From: Peptoniphilus rachelemmaiella
Lineage (GTDB): Bacteria > Bacillota > Clostridia > Tissierellales > Peptoniphilaceae
Assembly (NCBI RefSeq): GCF_943169845.1
Contig: NZ_CALPBW010000003.1
Coordinates: forward strand, 1 to 64,000
Length of the DNA stretch: 64,000 nt
Direction of reading: 5' to 3'
Shown here: positions 46,657-54,952 of the stretch, in pieces
Layout: every line of letters starts with the position of its first letter
Numbering within the stretch: the first letter of the stretch is position 1
Program-made: the position numbers and the translations under genes
The notes under the pieces: generated by a model
Seen by the model: the letters and a program-made list of their open reading frames with translations, nothing else
Database searches by the model: none
What the model was told of the DNA's origin: nothing

Positions 46657-48950
46657 AAATCGTCTCTTTTCTTAAAATACCCTGCGCCTGCATAGACCAT
46701 ACCCATTAAGATTACCACGCAGGCGGCAAAAAAGATACATTGCCCCATGGAAAGGGCCCGCGGTTTATAGACGGACACATACACCTTGCCGTCTTTCAAA
46801 TTCATGGTGATTGCGCCGTTTTTCGTCTCCAAATAAGAAATGTGGTGGTCTTTTAAACGCTGAAGCACCACTTGGTGGGGATGGCCGTAGGAATTGTTCT
46901 CTCCCGCCGAAATAAGGGCCAGGTGCGGCCGGGTGGTCTCCAAAAATTCGTCGCAACTCGATGTCTTCGATCCGTGGTGGCCCAGTTTCACAATGCCCTC
47001 GCGATGGCGAAGATCTGCAAGAAGCATTTTCTCCTGCGCCGCAGGCAAATCGCCGAGAAAGAGCATCCGCTGCCCCTTCGACGAAAGCTCCATAACCATG
47101 GACAGGGCATTATCCGCATCGCCATAGGACGGAAAAACCCTAAGCTGCCAATCCTTCATGGGAAAAGTTCCCTCGATGGCTTCGATGACTCCCGCCTCTT
47201 GCTGAATCGCATCGTACATGGCCACATCTTCCTCGCTTCCCGGCGCCGGGGCAAATATGTGTTTGATCTTATGCGCCTTTGCCAAGGTGGTGACGCCGCC
47301 GGCGTGATCCGCGTCGTAGTGAGACAGAAAGATGGCGTCCAAGGTGCCCACGCCGCATTTCCGCAAAAAGGGCACCACGTAGCGGGCCGTAGGGTCGGCG
47401 CCGAAGCGGCTGCCGCCGGTGTCGATGAGGCCGCGAAAATCCTTCGCCTCCACATAGGCGCAGTCCCCCTGACCCACGTAGAGCTGGGTCACGGAAAGGT
47501 CGGGCCGCATCCATTGGCCCCACGCGAGGACGAGGATGCCGACAACCGCGGCCTGGAGCATCAAAAGCCGCCCCGCCCGTAATTTCAACCGCCGCATGGG
47601 GAAATACATGGCGAAGTGAAGAATTAAGTAATATACGCAGGCCTCCGCTACGGAAAAGCTCGGCAATACCCAATTAAAGGGCGCGAGGGCCATGTGTTTT
47701 GTGAGAAAGAGAAAGGGCAGAAAGATCCATCGAGTCATAACCGCCGCCCCGGCCGCCACAGGCGGTAAGAGAAAGGACAAGCAGCTTACGGCAATGCCGC
47801 CGTATAAAATCGCCGCAGCCAAAGGCAGAAGCACCACGTTGGCGAGAAGGCCCATGATGGAAATGCTTCCCGAGGTAAACAGAAGAAGGGGTGCGATGGC
47901 GAGGTTCACGGCGACACTCACACCCAAAGCCTGCATGATTCTTCCCCGAGCCGTTCCGAAGAAGGGCAGCTTCGGATAGATGGCTAAAATGCCGTAGACG
48001 GAGAAAAAGCTGAACAAAAAGCCCAAGCGGTAAATATAAAAGGGATTCACCAAGAGAAAAACCGCGCCGCTGAAGCCCAGGGCGTAGGCGGGATCCACCG
48101 GCCGCCAAAGCCGCTTCCCTGCATCCGTAAACAAAAGAGACAGCCACACCCGCATGCCGCCTATGGGAAAGCCCGTGAGAAAAAGATACAAAAGCAAGAG
48201 CCCGTGGACGGACAGCTTCCCGGCGTCGTAGGGTACGGTGAGCCTCTTTAATGCTGCAGACAAAAGCGCCATAATCAACCCGATATGTAGGCCGGAAATG
48301 GACAAGATGTGAATCACATTGAGGGTGCGAAAATCCTCCAGCCCCTCCCAGTCCGCGTCGTTTCCGAAGAGCATGGCGGATAAAAGTTTCGCCTCTTTCG
48401 GCGGAAAATACCTTTCACAAATGGCCGCGCCTTTTTTTCTGAACCGCCCCCGGCAGGTGTAGAGCTTTTCCATGGCCCTTCCCTCCTCGGGAAGGATCTC
48501 TTCCTTCGTGGGGCGCAAGGTGGCCTTAATGCCGTGAGACAAAGCGTAGTGGCGCCCGTCGAAGCCGCCGGGGTTTCGCGGCGCCTCCGGCTTCATGGTA
48601 ATCCCCCGCACGGCCACCCGCGTTCCCATGGCGGGATGGGCCTCGGAGAAAACCCGCACCCTCTTTAAGGGGCCGATCCTTAAATCGTAGTAATTTTCCT
48701 TCGATGCCATGACCACGCCTCGCACCGTGACCCGCACAGGGGGCCCTTGCGTCGACTGAAGACCGGATGAAGCGAAGACAAACACAATCAGGGCCGCCAA
48801 GGGATAGAGGCCATTGGCCTTCTTTCCCCACAGGAGAAAGCAAAAGGCGGCGAGGATCAAAACAGGCGCAGCAAACAACAGGGGCACGCGCTCCGCAAAA
48901 AAGCAGCCCCCGCCCAATGCGAGGCACAAGATAAACCACAACTGTTTCAT
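46575..48950 (-). CDS. comEC: ComEC/Rec2 DNA-uptake channel
   Basis: 791 residues from the ATG at 48950. It has an N-terminal membrane and soluble OB domain, the Competence membrane domain (about 190-460: LNVIHILSISGLHIGLIMALLS is the family hallmark), and a C-terminal metallo-beta-lactamase domain (FLSHYDADHAGGV, LVLLGDLP-like FLGDLPAAQEK, LGHHGSKTS). A further hydrophobic segment and a charged tail follow, with the last 27 codons overlapping holA. It moves single-stranded DNA across the membrane in transformation. No comEA or type IV pilus genes are in the window. Confidence 0.93.
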   Translation of the reverse strand: MKQLWFILCLALGGGCFFAERVPLLFAAPVLILAAFCFLLWGKKANGLYPLAALIVFVFASSGLQSTQGPPVRVTVRGVVMASKENYYDLRIGPLKRVRVFSEAHPAMGTRVAVRGITMKPEAPRNPGGFDGRHYALSHGIKATLRPTKEEILPEEGRAMEKLYTCRGRFRKKGAAICERYFPPKEAKLLSAMLFGNDADWEGLEDFRTLNVIHILSISGLHIGLIMALLSAALKRLTVPYDAGKLSVHGLLLLYLFLTGFPIGGMRVWLSLLFTDAGKRLWRPVDPAYALGFSGAVFLLVNPFYIYRLGFLFSFFSVYGILAIYPKLPFFGTARGRIMQALGVSVAVNLAIAPLLLFTSGSISIMGLLANVVLLPLAAAILYGGIAVSCLSFLLPPVAAGAAVMTRWIFLPFLFLTKHMALAPFNWVLPSFSVAEACVYYLILHFAMYFPMRRLKLRAGRLLMLQAAVVGILVLAWGQWMRPDLSVTQLYVGQGDCAYVEAKDFRGLIDTGGSRFGADPTARYVVPFLRKCGVGTLDAIFLSHYDADHAGGVTTLAKAHKIKHIFAPAPGSEEDVAMYDAIQQEAGVIEAIEGTFPMKDWQLRVFPSYGDADNALSMVMELSSKGQRMLFLGDLPAAQEKMLLADLRHREGIVKLGHHGSKTSSCDEFLETTRPHLALISAGENNSYGHPHQVVLQRLKDHHISYLETKNGAITMNLKDGKVYVSVYKPRALSMGQCIFFAACVVILMGMVYAGAGYFKKRDDLWNQWITTEPIFSTDRKSSVWKRSADK

Positions 48951-49024
48951 AACCACCTGCTTTCGAAAAAAACGAAAGATATGATAAAATAAGTAAAACG
49001 CGAATTAAACAAAAGGAGGCGCCT

Positions 49025-50146
49025 ATGGCCCTGTATCTGAGGGAACCTTACCGTAAATCCATGAAAATCACCGTTCCCGACACCGTAAAAAGTAAAGGCT
49101 TTGATTATTTCTTTTTAGAAGACAGCATCGTCGCCCCGCCCGTGGAGGGCTACTACACCGGCGATAAAATCACCCTGGACGGCGAGGCCGTAGACTACAC
49201 CGTCGAAGGCGGGCGCATTCAGTGCAAAATGGATGCGGCAGAAAGCGGCAAGGAGGCGGAACTTTCCATCGACTGGCCCCGCCGCCTGCAGTCCATGCAA
49301 AATAATATCGCCCGCATTCTCTTTACCTGCGCCTTGGAAAAGCTTCTCCACGCCAAAGTCCTCTCAGGCTCCACGGAAGAAGCCTGCTACCTCGTCGTCG
49401 ATGCCGAAGACATCGGCTTTATGTCCCTTGAAAAAATAGAAAACTACGTCAATCATCTTATCGAATCCAATCTGCCGATTCAAGAAGAAAAGGGCGAGGT
49501 GACCATCCCCTCCGTAGACAAGGTGTACAGCGTGGGGCCGCTGTTGAAAAACACCGGTGAGGTGGCTCTCTTTGCTATTCAAAAAATCGAAAAAGAGGAA
49601 GAAGGCCTGAAGCTCACCTTCGTCTGCGGCAAATGCGCCTTAGACGATTACAGAAACCACCGTTACCTGACGAAAAATCTGTCCATGTACCTGAAGGAAA
49701 ACACCACCCAGGGCATTTGGCAGGCGGTGAAAAAACTTCACGGCAAAATCGACGAACAAAAGAAAAAAATCGATTCAATGGAAGAAGCCATGGCCATGGA
49801 GCAGGTTCATGAATTTATGGCCAAGCGACGCACCGTCGAAGGCGTGGGCTATATTTACACCACCTTGGAAAACATCAATTTCAAAAGCTTTAAGTACCTG
49901 TCCAATGCCATCCAAAAAAAGGCGAAGACCGTGCAAATCTACGGCATTCCCAACGGCAACGAAGCCCAGATTCACATCCTTCGAAGCGCCGATGTACCGG
50001 TGGATTTAAAAGAAATCATGGATCGGTTAAAAGGCGATTTGGAAGGCTCCGGCAATATGTATCACGTGCAGATCAATGTGCCCCGCACGCAAATGAACCC
50101 GCTGATGGAACGCTTCTTAATTGCCATTCAAAAGCAATTGCTGTAA
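49025..50146 (+). CDS. AlaX-L-like protein lacking all zinc ligands (pseudoenzyme)
   Basis: 373 residues, AAAGGAGG 5 nt upstream. The layout matches long alanyl-tRNA editing proteins: an editing-type domain (about 85-200), a FVCGKCALDDYRNH junction, a coiled coil (about 235-265) and a DHHA1-like C-terminus (about 270-373). Against the usual DHMQQHTGQHLL the protein has QSMQNNIARILF, so the HxxxH pair becomes Asn94 and Ile98. Against CGGTHV-NTGEIG it has SVGPLLKNTGEVA, so Cys and His become Ser169 and Leu173. All four zinc ligands are lost, so tRNA deacylation is unlikely. An RNA-binding or regulatory role is possible. It diverges from comEC and converges on thrB. Confidence 0.75.
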   Translation: MALYLREPYRKSMKITVPDTVKSKGFDYFFLEDSIVAPPVEGYYTGDKITLDGEAVDYTVEGGRIQCKMDAAESGKEAELSIDWPRRLQSMQNNIARILFTCALEKLLHAKVLSGSTEEACYLVVDAEDIGFMSLEKIENYVNHLIESNLPIQEEKGEVTIPSVDKVYSVGPLLKNTGEVALFAIQKIEKEEEGLKLTFVCGKCALDDYRNHRYLTKNLSMYLKENTTQGIWQAVKKLHGKIDEQKKKIDSMEEAMAMEQVHEFMAKRRTVEGVGYIYTTLENINFKSFKYLSNAIQKKAKTVQIYGIPNGNEAQIHILRSADVPVDLKEIMDRLKGDLEGSGNMYHVQINVPRTQMNPLMERFLIAIQKQLL

Positions 50147-50154
50147 CAATCAAA

Positions 50155-50178
50155 AGCCCTCGGGATTTTCCGAGGGCT
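50155..50178. terminator. Bidirectional terminator between the AlaX-like gene and thrB
   Basis: Perfect 9-bp stem AGCCCTCGG/CCGAGGGCT with a 6-nt loop. A T6 run follows on the plus strand and a T4 run on the minus strand. Confidence 0.9.
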
Positions 50179-50183
50179 CTTTT

Positions 50184-51047
50184 TTATGCATTTTCCAAAA
50201 TTTCCACGCCGGTGGTGGTAATGTGCAGGATTCGAATGTCCCAGGTGGCATCCAGGGGTTCGGATATTTTTTCCCAGTCCTTTTTTATGGCCTCCAGATC
50301 GGCGGATTTTTCCGAGACGAATAAGAGGGTAGGCCCGGCGCCGCTAATGAGGACGCGGCCATTGTGGCGCTCTTCCAACGTCTTCATCACGTCGTAGCCG
50401 GCGATAAGTTTGCTGCGGTAGGGCTCGTGAATTTTATCTTCCAAGCCGAAGAACAACGCCTCCGTGTCGGCGGTTTCCAAGCCGTGAATCAAAAAGCCCA
50501 TGTGGCCGATGTTCGACACCGTATCGGCATAGGTCAGAGACTTGGGGAGCGCCGCCCGCGCCTTGGCCGTAGACAAATCGAAGTCCGGGAAGGCCGCAAT
50601 GGTGGCGAAGTTGTCGATGTTGTTGATCTTTCTGTAGACCACGCCGTCGTCTGTAGGCAAACTGATGACGCAGCCGCCTAGAAGGGCCGGCGCCACATTG
50701 TCCGGATGGCCCTCGAAATCCGACGCCATTTTTAAAATTTCATCTTGGGTAAAGGGCGCGCCAAGCAATTCATTGGCTCCCACCATGCCGCCGACGATGC
50801 AAGTGGCGCTGCTGCCCAAGCCCCGGGCGATGGGAATGTCCGCATCGACCCGGTAGCTGAATTTTTCCATGGAGGCGTCTGCCTTGTCGAAGACCACTTT
50901 CGCCGCCTCATAGATCATGCTCTCTCTGTCGCAATCGCCGCCGTCGAGGGCAAAGGTAAAGGTGTTGTATAAATCCAAAGCCAAACCGATAACGTCGAAG
51001 CCCGGTCCCATATTGGCCGTCGTCGCCGGCACACGCAGTTTAATCAT
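50184..51047 (-). CDS. thrB: Homoserine kinase
   Basis: 287 residues of the GHMP kinase family, phosphorylating homoserine for threonine synthesis. VPATTANMGPGFDVIGLALDLYN is the N-terminal signature, PIARGLGSSATCIVGG the ATP-binding glycine loop, and VLISGAGPTLLFVS the C-terminal motif. It overlaps thrC by 8 nt, so both are made from the thrC promoter. No homoserine dehydrogenase is in the window. Confidence 0.95.
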   Translation of the reverse strand: MIKLRVPATTANMGPGFDVIGLALDLYNTFTFALDGGDCDRESMIYEAAKVVFDKADASMEKFSYRVDADIPIARGLGSSATCIVGGMVGANELLGAPFTQDEILKMASDFEGHPDNVAPALLGGCVISLPTDDGVVYRKINNIDNFATIAAFPDFDLSTAKARAALPKSLTYADTVSNIGHMGFLIHGLETADTEALFFGLEDKIHEPYRSKLIAGYDVMKTLEERHNGRVLISGAGPTLLFVSEKSADLEAIKKDWEKISEPLDATWDIRILHITTTGVEILENA

Positions 51048-52476
51048 GAAATCCCTCCTTTACCACTTCTTTCATTTCATCCACCGTAATGCTTTCATTG
51101 AAGCGCACGGGCAAATCGAAGACCGACCTTAAAGGCCTCGGGCAAGGAACACCGGTAGCATCTTCGATTTTTTTCAGGAGATCCACATCCCCTTCCCCTT
51201 CGATGCCCAACGCATCCGCCACCGTGTCGGGGAATTTGTAGGGGCTCGCCGTGGCCATCACGAGAACATGGTTGGCGGAGCCGTGTTTCTTCGCTCCGTC
51301 GTAGGCTACCGCCGTGTGGGGATCCATGACATAGCCGAAGCGATCGAACACTTCCTTGATCCGCGCTTCCCCTTCCGCATCCGTGGACCAATAGCCTACG
51401 AGCTTCGAGCGGTTGATGACGTCCATGGGAATCTCGAAGCGGCCCGTGGCATTTAAGGATTCCATTTTCTCCCGCACTTTATAATCTTTCTTCAAAACCA
51501 AATGCAGGTAGCGCTCAATATTGCTCGCCACAAGAATATCCATGGAAGGCGAAGTGGTTTTAAAGAAGTCGCGGTTTCTGTCGTAGACGCCGGTGGTAAT
51601 GAAATCCGTAAGCACGTGGTTTTTATTGGAAGCGCAGATAAACCGTCCCACAGGCATGCCCATTTCCTTGGCGTACATGGCGGCTAAAATATTGCCGAAA
51701 TTGCCCGTAGGCACGCAAATGTCGATGGTATCGCCCATGGCAATGGTGTTTCTGCGCACCAATGCCAAATAGGAATACAAATAGTACACCACTTGGGGCA
51801 CCAGGCGGCCGATATTAATGGAATTGGCCGAAGAAAATTCGATGTCCGCGCGTCGAGAAGCTTCCCTTAAGGCGTCGTCTCCGAAAATTTCTTTCACCGT
51901 GCGCTGGGCGTCGTCAAAATTGCCTTCGATGCCGTAGACGTAAACATTGCTCCCCCGCTGCGTGGACATTTGCCGCCGCTGCATGGTGCTCACGCCGTGA
52001 GCGGGATAAAAGACAAAGATGTCCGTGTTCTCAACATCTTGAAAACCGGCCAAGGCAGCCTTGCCCGTGTCGCCGCTGGTGGCCGTTAAGATCCGCACCT
52101 TTCTTCCCTCCGCCGATGCAGCCATAAGATAGGGAAGCATTTGCAGAGCGAAGTCTTTAAACGCCGCCGTGGGCCCGTGGAATAATTCCGCCACGGTGAT
52201 GCCGTCCAGGTCGAAATAACCCACCGGTTCCGTCCCGGAAAAAGAACCGTAGGCTTTCTCTGTCCAATTTAGTAAATCGTTTTTAGAAAAATCTTCGAAA
52301 AATAAATGGAGCACTTCCGCCGCCAACGCTTCATAGGAATAGTCCATGTATTGTTTTAAGTCGATCTTCGGAATTTGATCCGCAACAAACAAGCCACCGT
52401 CATCGGCAGGACCCTTGAAAATTGCCTCTTTTGCCGTTACCACACGGCTTTTGTCTCGGGTAGAAAAAAATTGCAT
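51040..52476 (-). CDS. thrC: Threonine synthase
   Basis: 478 residues of the long type (with the N-terminal YTRD/STRDKS region). PLP-dependent conversion of O-phosphohomoserine to threonine. The Schiff-base lysine is in TAAFKDFALQMLPYLM, and the phosphate-binding loop in TATSGDTGKAALAGF. AAAGGAG lies 7 nt before the ATG. It heads the thrC-thrB operon and diverges from nfnA. No T-box leader was found. Confidence 0.95.
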   Translation of the reverse strand: MQFFSTRDKSRVVTAKEAIFKGPADDGGLFVADQIPKIDLKQYMDYSYEALAAEVLHLFFEDFSKNDLLNWTEKAYGSFSGTEPVGYFDLDGITVAELFHGPTAAFKDFALQMLPYLMAASAEGRKVRILTATSGDTGKAALAGFQDVENTDIFVFYPAHGVSTMQRRQMSTQRGSNVYVYGIEGNFDDAQRTVKEIFGDDALREASRRADIEFSSANSINIGRLVPQVVYYLYSYLALVRRNTIAMGDTIDICVPTGNFGNILAAMYAKEMGMPVGRFICASNKNHVLTDFITTGVYDRNRDFFKTTSPSMDILVASNIERYLHLVLKKDYKVREKMESLNATGRFEIPMDVINRSKLVGYWSTDAEGEARIKEVFDRFGYVMDPHTAVAYDGAKKHGSANHVLVMATASPYKFPDTVADALGIEGEGDVDLLKKIEDATGVPCPRPLRSVFDLPVRFNESITVDEMKEVVKEGFHD

Positions 52477-52517
52477 CGTCGTCTCCTTTTATGTCTTTTA
52501 TCTTTTTAGTGTATCAC

Positions 52518-52546
52518 AGTTTACGCTATTTTCGCCCCTCGATCAA
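52518..52546 (-). promoter_or_regulatory. thrC-thrB promoter
   Basis: -35 TTGATC (52541-52546), 17-bp spacer, -10 TAAACT (52518-52523). The short leader of about 35 nt leaves no room for an attenuator or T-box. Confidence 0.6.
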
Positions 52547-52580
52547 GAGGCAAACGCTAACGAAAAAACCATTTCATAGG

Positions 52581-52609
52581 TTGATATTTTTCTAACTATT
52601 TACTATAAT
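52581..52609 (+). promoter_or_regulatory. Strong nfnA-nfnB promoter
   Basis: -35 TTGATA (52581-52586), 17-bp spacer, perfect -10 TATAAT (52604-52609), with an A/T-rich region upstream. Confidence 0.8.
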
Positions 52610-52637
52610 GGACGTACAACAATATAGGGAGGGTAGT

Positions 52638-53489
52638 ATGTTTAAAATTTTAGAAAAGAAGAATCTGGCGCCCAATGTGTTTTTGCTACGCATTCACGCG
52701 CCGCGTGTCGCCGTTGCCGCTCAACCGGGACAATTCGTCATCGTTATCTCCGATGAACGCGCTGAACGCGTGCCGCTAACCATCGCCAATTACGATCGCG
52801 AAGAAGGCTGGGTTGACTTAGTTGTTCAAGCATCCGGTCCGTCGACAACGAAGCTGTCTCAAAAAGAAAAAGGTGATGAACTGAAAGACTTCGTCGGCCC
52901 CTTAGGCGTTCCTTCGGATTTCACCGAATTGAGCGACGAAGAATTAAAGAAAAAAAAGTACTTATTTGTCGGCGGCGGTATCGGCGCCGCACCGGTCTAT
53001 CCGCAAGTCCGTTACCTGTCTGAACGCGGTATTCACTGCGACGTCATCATCGGCTTCAAAAACAAAGATGCCGTTATCTACGAAGAAGAATTCAAGAATC
53101 TGGACTGCACACTTTACGTTACCACCGACGACGGCTCCTATGGCTTCAACGGTATGGTTACGGCAAAAATCGACGATCTCATCGAAAACGAAGGCAAATC
53201 CTACGATACATGTGTCGCCATCGGCCCCATGATCATGATGAAGTTTGTTTGCCTCACCACGAAGAAATACGATCTGCACACCATCGTTTCCTTAAACCCG
53301 ATTATGGTCGACGGAACCGGTATGTGTGGCGCTTGCCGCGTCAATATCGACGGCGAAACGAAGTTCGCCTGCGTCCACGGACCGGAATTTGACGGCCACA
53401 AGGTGGACTTCGACTTGGCTATGAAGCGTCAAAGACAATACATGAACGTGGAAAAGACAAAGGGTCAACAAGTCTGGAGGAATGCGTAA
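52638..53489 (+). CDS. nfnA: NfnA: FAD/[2Fe-2S] subunit of ferredoxin:NADP+ oxidoreductase
   Basis: 283 residues from the ATG at 52638, just after AGGGAGGG. It is a ferredoxin reductase-type protein: FAD domain (QPGQFVIVISDERAERVPLTIANYD), NAD-binding domain (FVGGGIGAAPVYPQVRYL), and a C-terminal Cys cluster for [2Fe-2S] (GTGMCGACRVNIDG then FACVHGPEFDGHKVDF). With NfnB it should couple NADH, NADPH and reduced ferredoxin by flavin-based bifurcation. Related annotations call it sulfide dehydrogenase or GltA-associated subunit. Codon use is strongly biased, as in highly expressed genes. Confidence 0.88.
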   Translation: MFKILEKKNLAPNVFLLRIHAPRVAVAAQPGQFVIVISDERAERVPLTIANYDREEGWVDLVVQASGPSTTKLSQKEKGDELKDFVGPLGVPSDFTELSDEELKKKKYLFVGGGIGAAPVYPQVRYLSERGIHCDVIIGFKNKDAVIYEEEFKNLDCTLYVTTDDGSYGFNGMVTAKIDDLIENEGKSYDTCVAIGPMIMMKFVCLTTKKYDLHTIVSLNPIMVDGTGMCGACRVNIDGETKFACVHGPEFDGHKVDFDLAMKRQRQYMNVEKTKGQQVWRNA

Positions 53490-54871
53490 TGGATCGCTTT
53501 ACTAGAGTGCCCGTACGGGAACAAGATCCCAATAAACGGAACAAGAATTTCGAAGAAGTTTGCTACGGCTACAATCACGAGGAAGCTGTCCAAGAAGCGA
53601 AACGTTGCTTAAACTGTAAAAATCCCCAATGTGTAAAGGGCTGCCCGGTTTCCGTCAACATTCCCGCTTTCGTCCACGAAATCGCCGAAGACAATGCCAA
53701 AGGCGCTGCCATGGAGCTTTCCAAACACACGGCACTGCCTGCCGTTTGCGGTCGCGTCTGCCCCCAAGAAAGCCAATGCGAAAAATACTGCGTCTTAGCG
53801 AATAAAGGCGATGCCGTCAGTATCGGTAAGTTGGAACGCTACGCTGCCGACTACGCTCGTGAAAATCACATTCAAACCATTCAACCCGAACCGTCCAACG
53901 GCCACAAAGTTGCCGTCGTCGGCGCAGGCCCCGCAGGCATTACCGTTGCCGGCGAACTTTTGAAAAAAGGTTACGACGTTACGGTTTTCGAATCCTTACA
54001 ACAACCCGGCGGCGTTTTGGTTTACGGTATTCCGCAATTCCGTTTGCCCGACACCGTCGTCGCCAGCGAAGTGGAAAAATTAAAAGACTTGGGCGTTAAA
54101 TTTGAAACCAACACCATCATCGGTCGCACCATGTCCTTAGAAGCCATTCGCGACGAAGGCTATGAAGCCATCTTCTTAGGTACCGGCGCCGGTCTTCCCC
54201 GCTTTATGGACATCCCCGGCGAAAACTACAACGGCGTCTTCAGTGCCAATGAGTTCTTAACGCGTACCAACCTCATGCACGCTTACGAAGCCGGCTACGA
54301 CACGCCCATTATCGCCGGTCGCAAAACCGCTGTTATCGGCGGCGGCAACGTGGCCATGGACGCTGCCCGCGTGGCAAAGCGTTTAGGCGCCGATGTAACC
54401 ATCGTTTACCGTCGTACGGAAGCCGAGCTCCCCGCCCGTGCCGAAGAAGTTCACCACGCCAAGGAAGAAGGCATTAAGTTCCATCTTCTCACCTCCCCCG
54501 TTGAAATCCACGCCGATGACGACGGTTGGGTTACGAGCATGACCCTTCGCCCCATGGAACTCGGCGAACCCGATGAATCGGGACGTCGTCGCCCCGTTCC
54601 CAAGGTAGGCGAAGACTTTGATGTGGAAGTGGATACGGTTATTATGGCTTTGGGTACCAACCCGAACCCCTTGATTACCGGCACCAACCCGGACATCGAA
54701 ACCAACAAAAAACAAGGCATCATTATTTCCGAAGTCGGCCAAAGCTCTGTTGAAGACGTCTTTGCCGGCGGCGACGCCGTTACCGGTGCCGCAACGGTTA
54801 TCCTGGCCATGGGCGCAGGTAAACAAGCTGCCGAAGGGATCGATGAATACATCAAGAACAAAAACAAATAA
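53489..54871 (+). CDS. nfnB: NfnB: glutamate synthase small subunit-like flavoprotein
   Basis: 460 residues, start sharing one base with the nfnA stop. The N-terminal Cys-rich helical domain binds two [4Fe-4S] clusters (CLNCKNPQCVKGCP and CGRVCPQESQCEKYC). Two Rossmann folds follow: VAVVGAGPAGITVAGELLKKGYDVTVFES (FAD) and TAVIGGGNVAMDAARVAKRLGADVTIVYRR (NADPH), closing with VFAGGDAVTGAATVILAMGAGKQAA. No large GltA synthase gene is adjacent, so the NfnAB role is preferred over glutamate synthase. The pair balances redox carriers in anaerobic fermentation. Confidence 0.9.
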   Translation: MDRFTRVPVREQDPNKRNKNFEEVCYGYNHEEAVQEAKRCLNCKNPQCVKGCPVSVNIPAFVHEIAEDNAKGAAMELSKHTALPAVCGRVCPQESQCEKYCVLANKGDAVSIGKLERYAADYARENHIQTIQPEPSNGHKVAVVGAGPAGITVAGELLKKGYDVTVFESLQQPGGVLVYGIPQFRLPDTVVASEVEKLKDLGVKFETNTIIGRTMSLEAIRDEGYEAIFLGTGAGLPRFMDIPGENYNGVFSANEFLTRTNLMHAYEAGYDTPIIAGRKTAVIGGGNVAMDAARVAKRLGADVTIVYRRTEAELPARAEEVHHAKEEGIKFHLLTSPVEIHADDDGWVTSMTLRPMELGEPDESGRRRPVPKVGEDFDVEVDTVIMALGTNPNPLITGTNPDIETNKKQGIIISEVGQSSVEDVFAGGDAVTGAATVILAMGAGKQAAEGIDEYIKNKNK

Positions 54872-54898
54872 GATTTCCCTTAGAAATCCAATGAAAGA

Positions 54899-54920
54899 AG
54901 CAGCCGCATCGTCGGCTGCT
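54899..54920 (+). terminator. nfnAB terminator
   Basis: Perfect 8-bp stem AGCAGCCG/CGGCTGCT with a 6-nt loop and a T8 run. It can also act weakly on the convergent minus-strand gene. Confidence 0.9.
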
Positions 54921-54952
54921 TTTTTTGTTTCAGGTTAATTGCCGGGACCGCC

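Noticed and set aside
52477-52637. T-box or attenuator before thrC
   Set aside because: The thrC promoter leaves a leader of about 35 nt with no stem-loop or T-box sequence.
53489-54871. Glutamate synthase small subunit (gltD) as the name of the flavoprotein
   Set aside because: No large glutamate synthase gene is adjacent, and the partner is an NfnA-type FAD/[2Fe-2S] subunit, so NfnB fits better.
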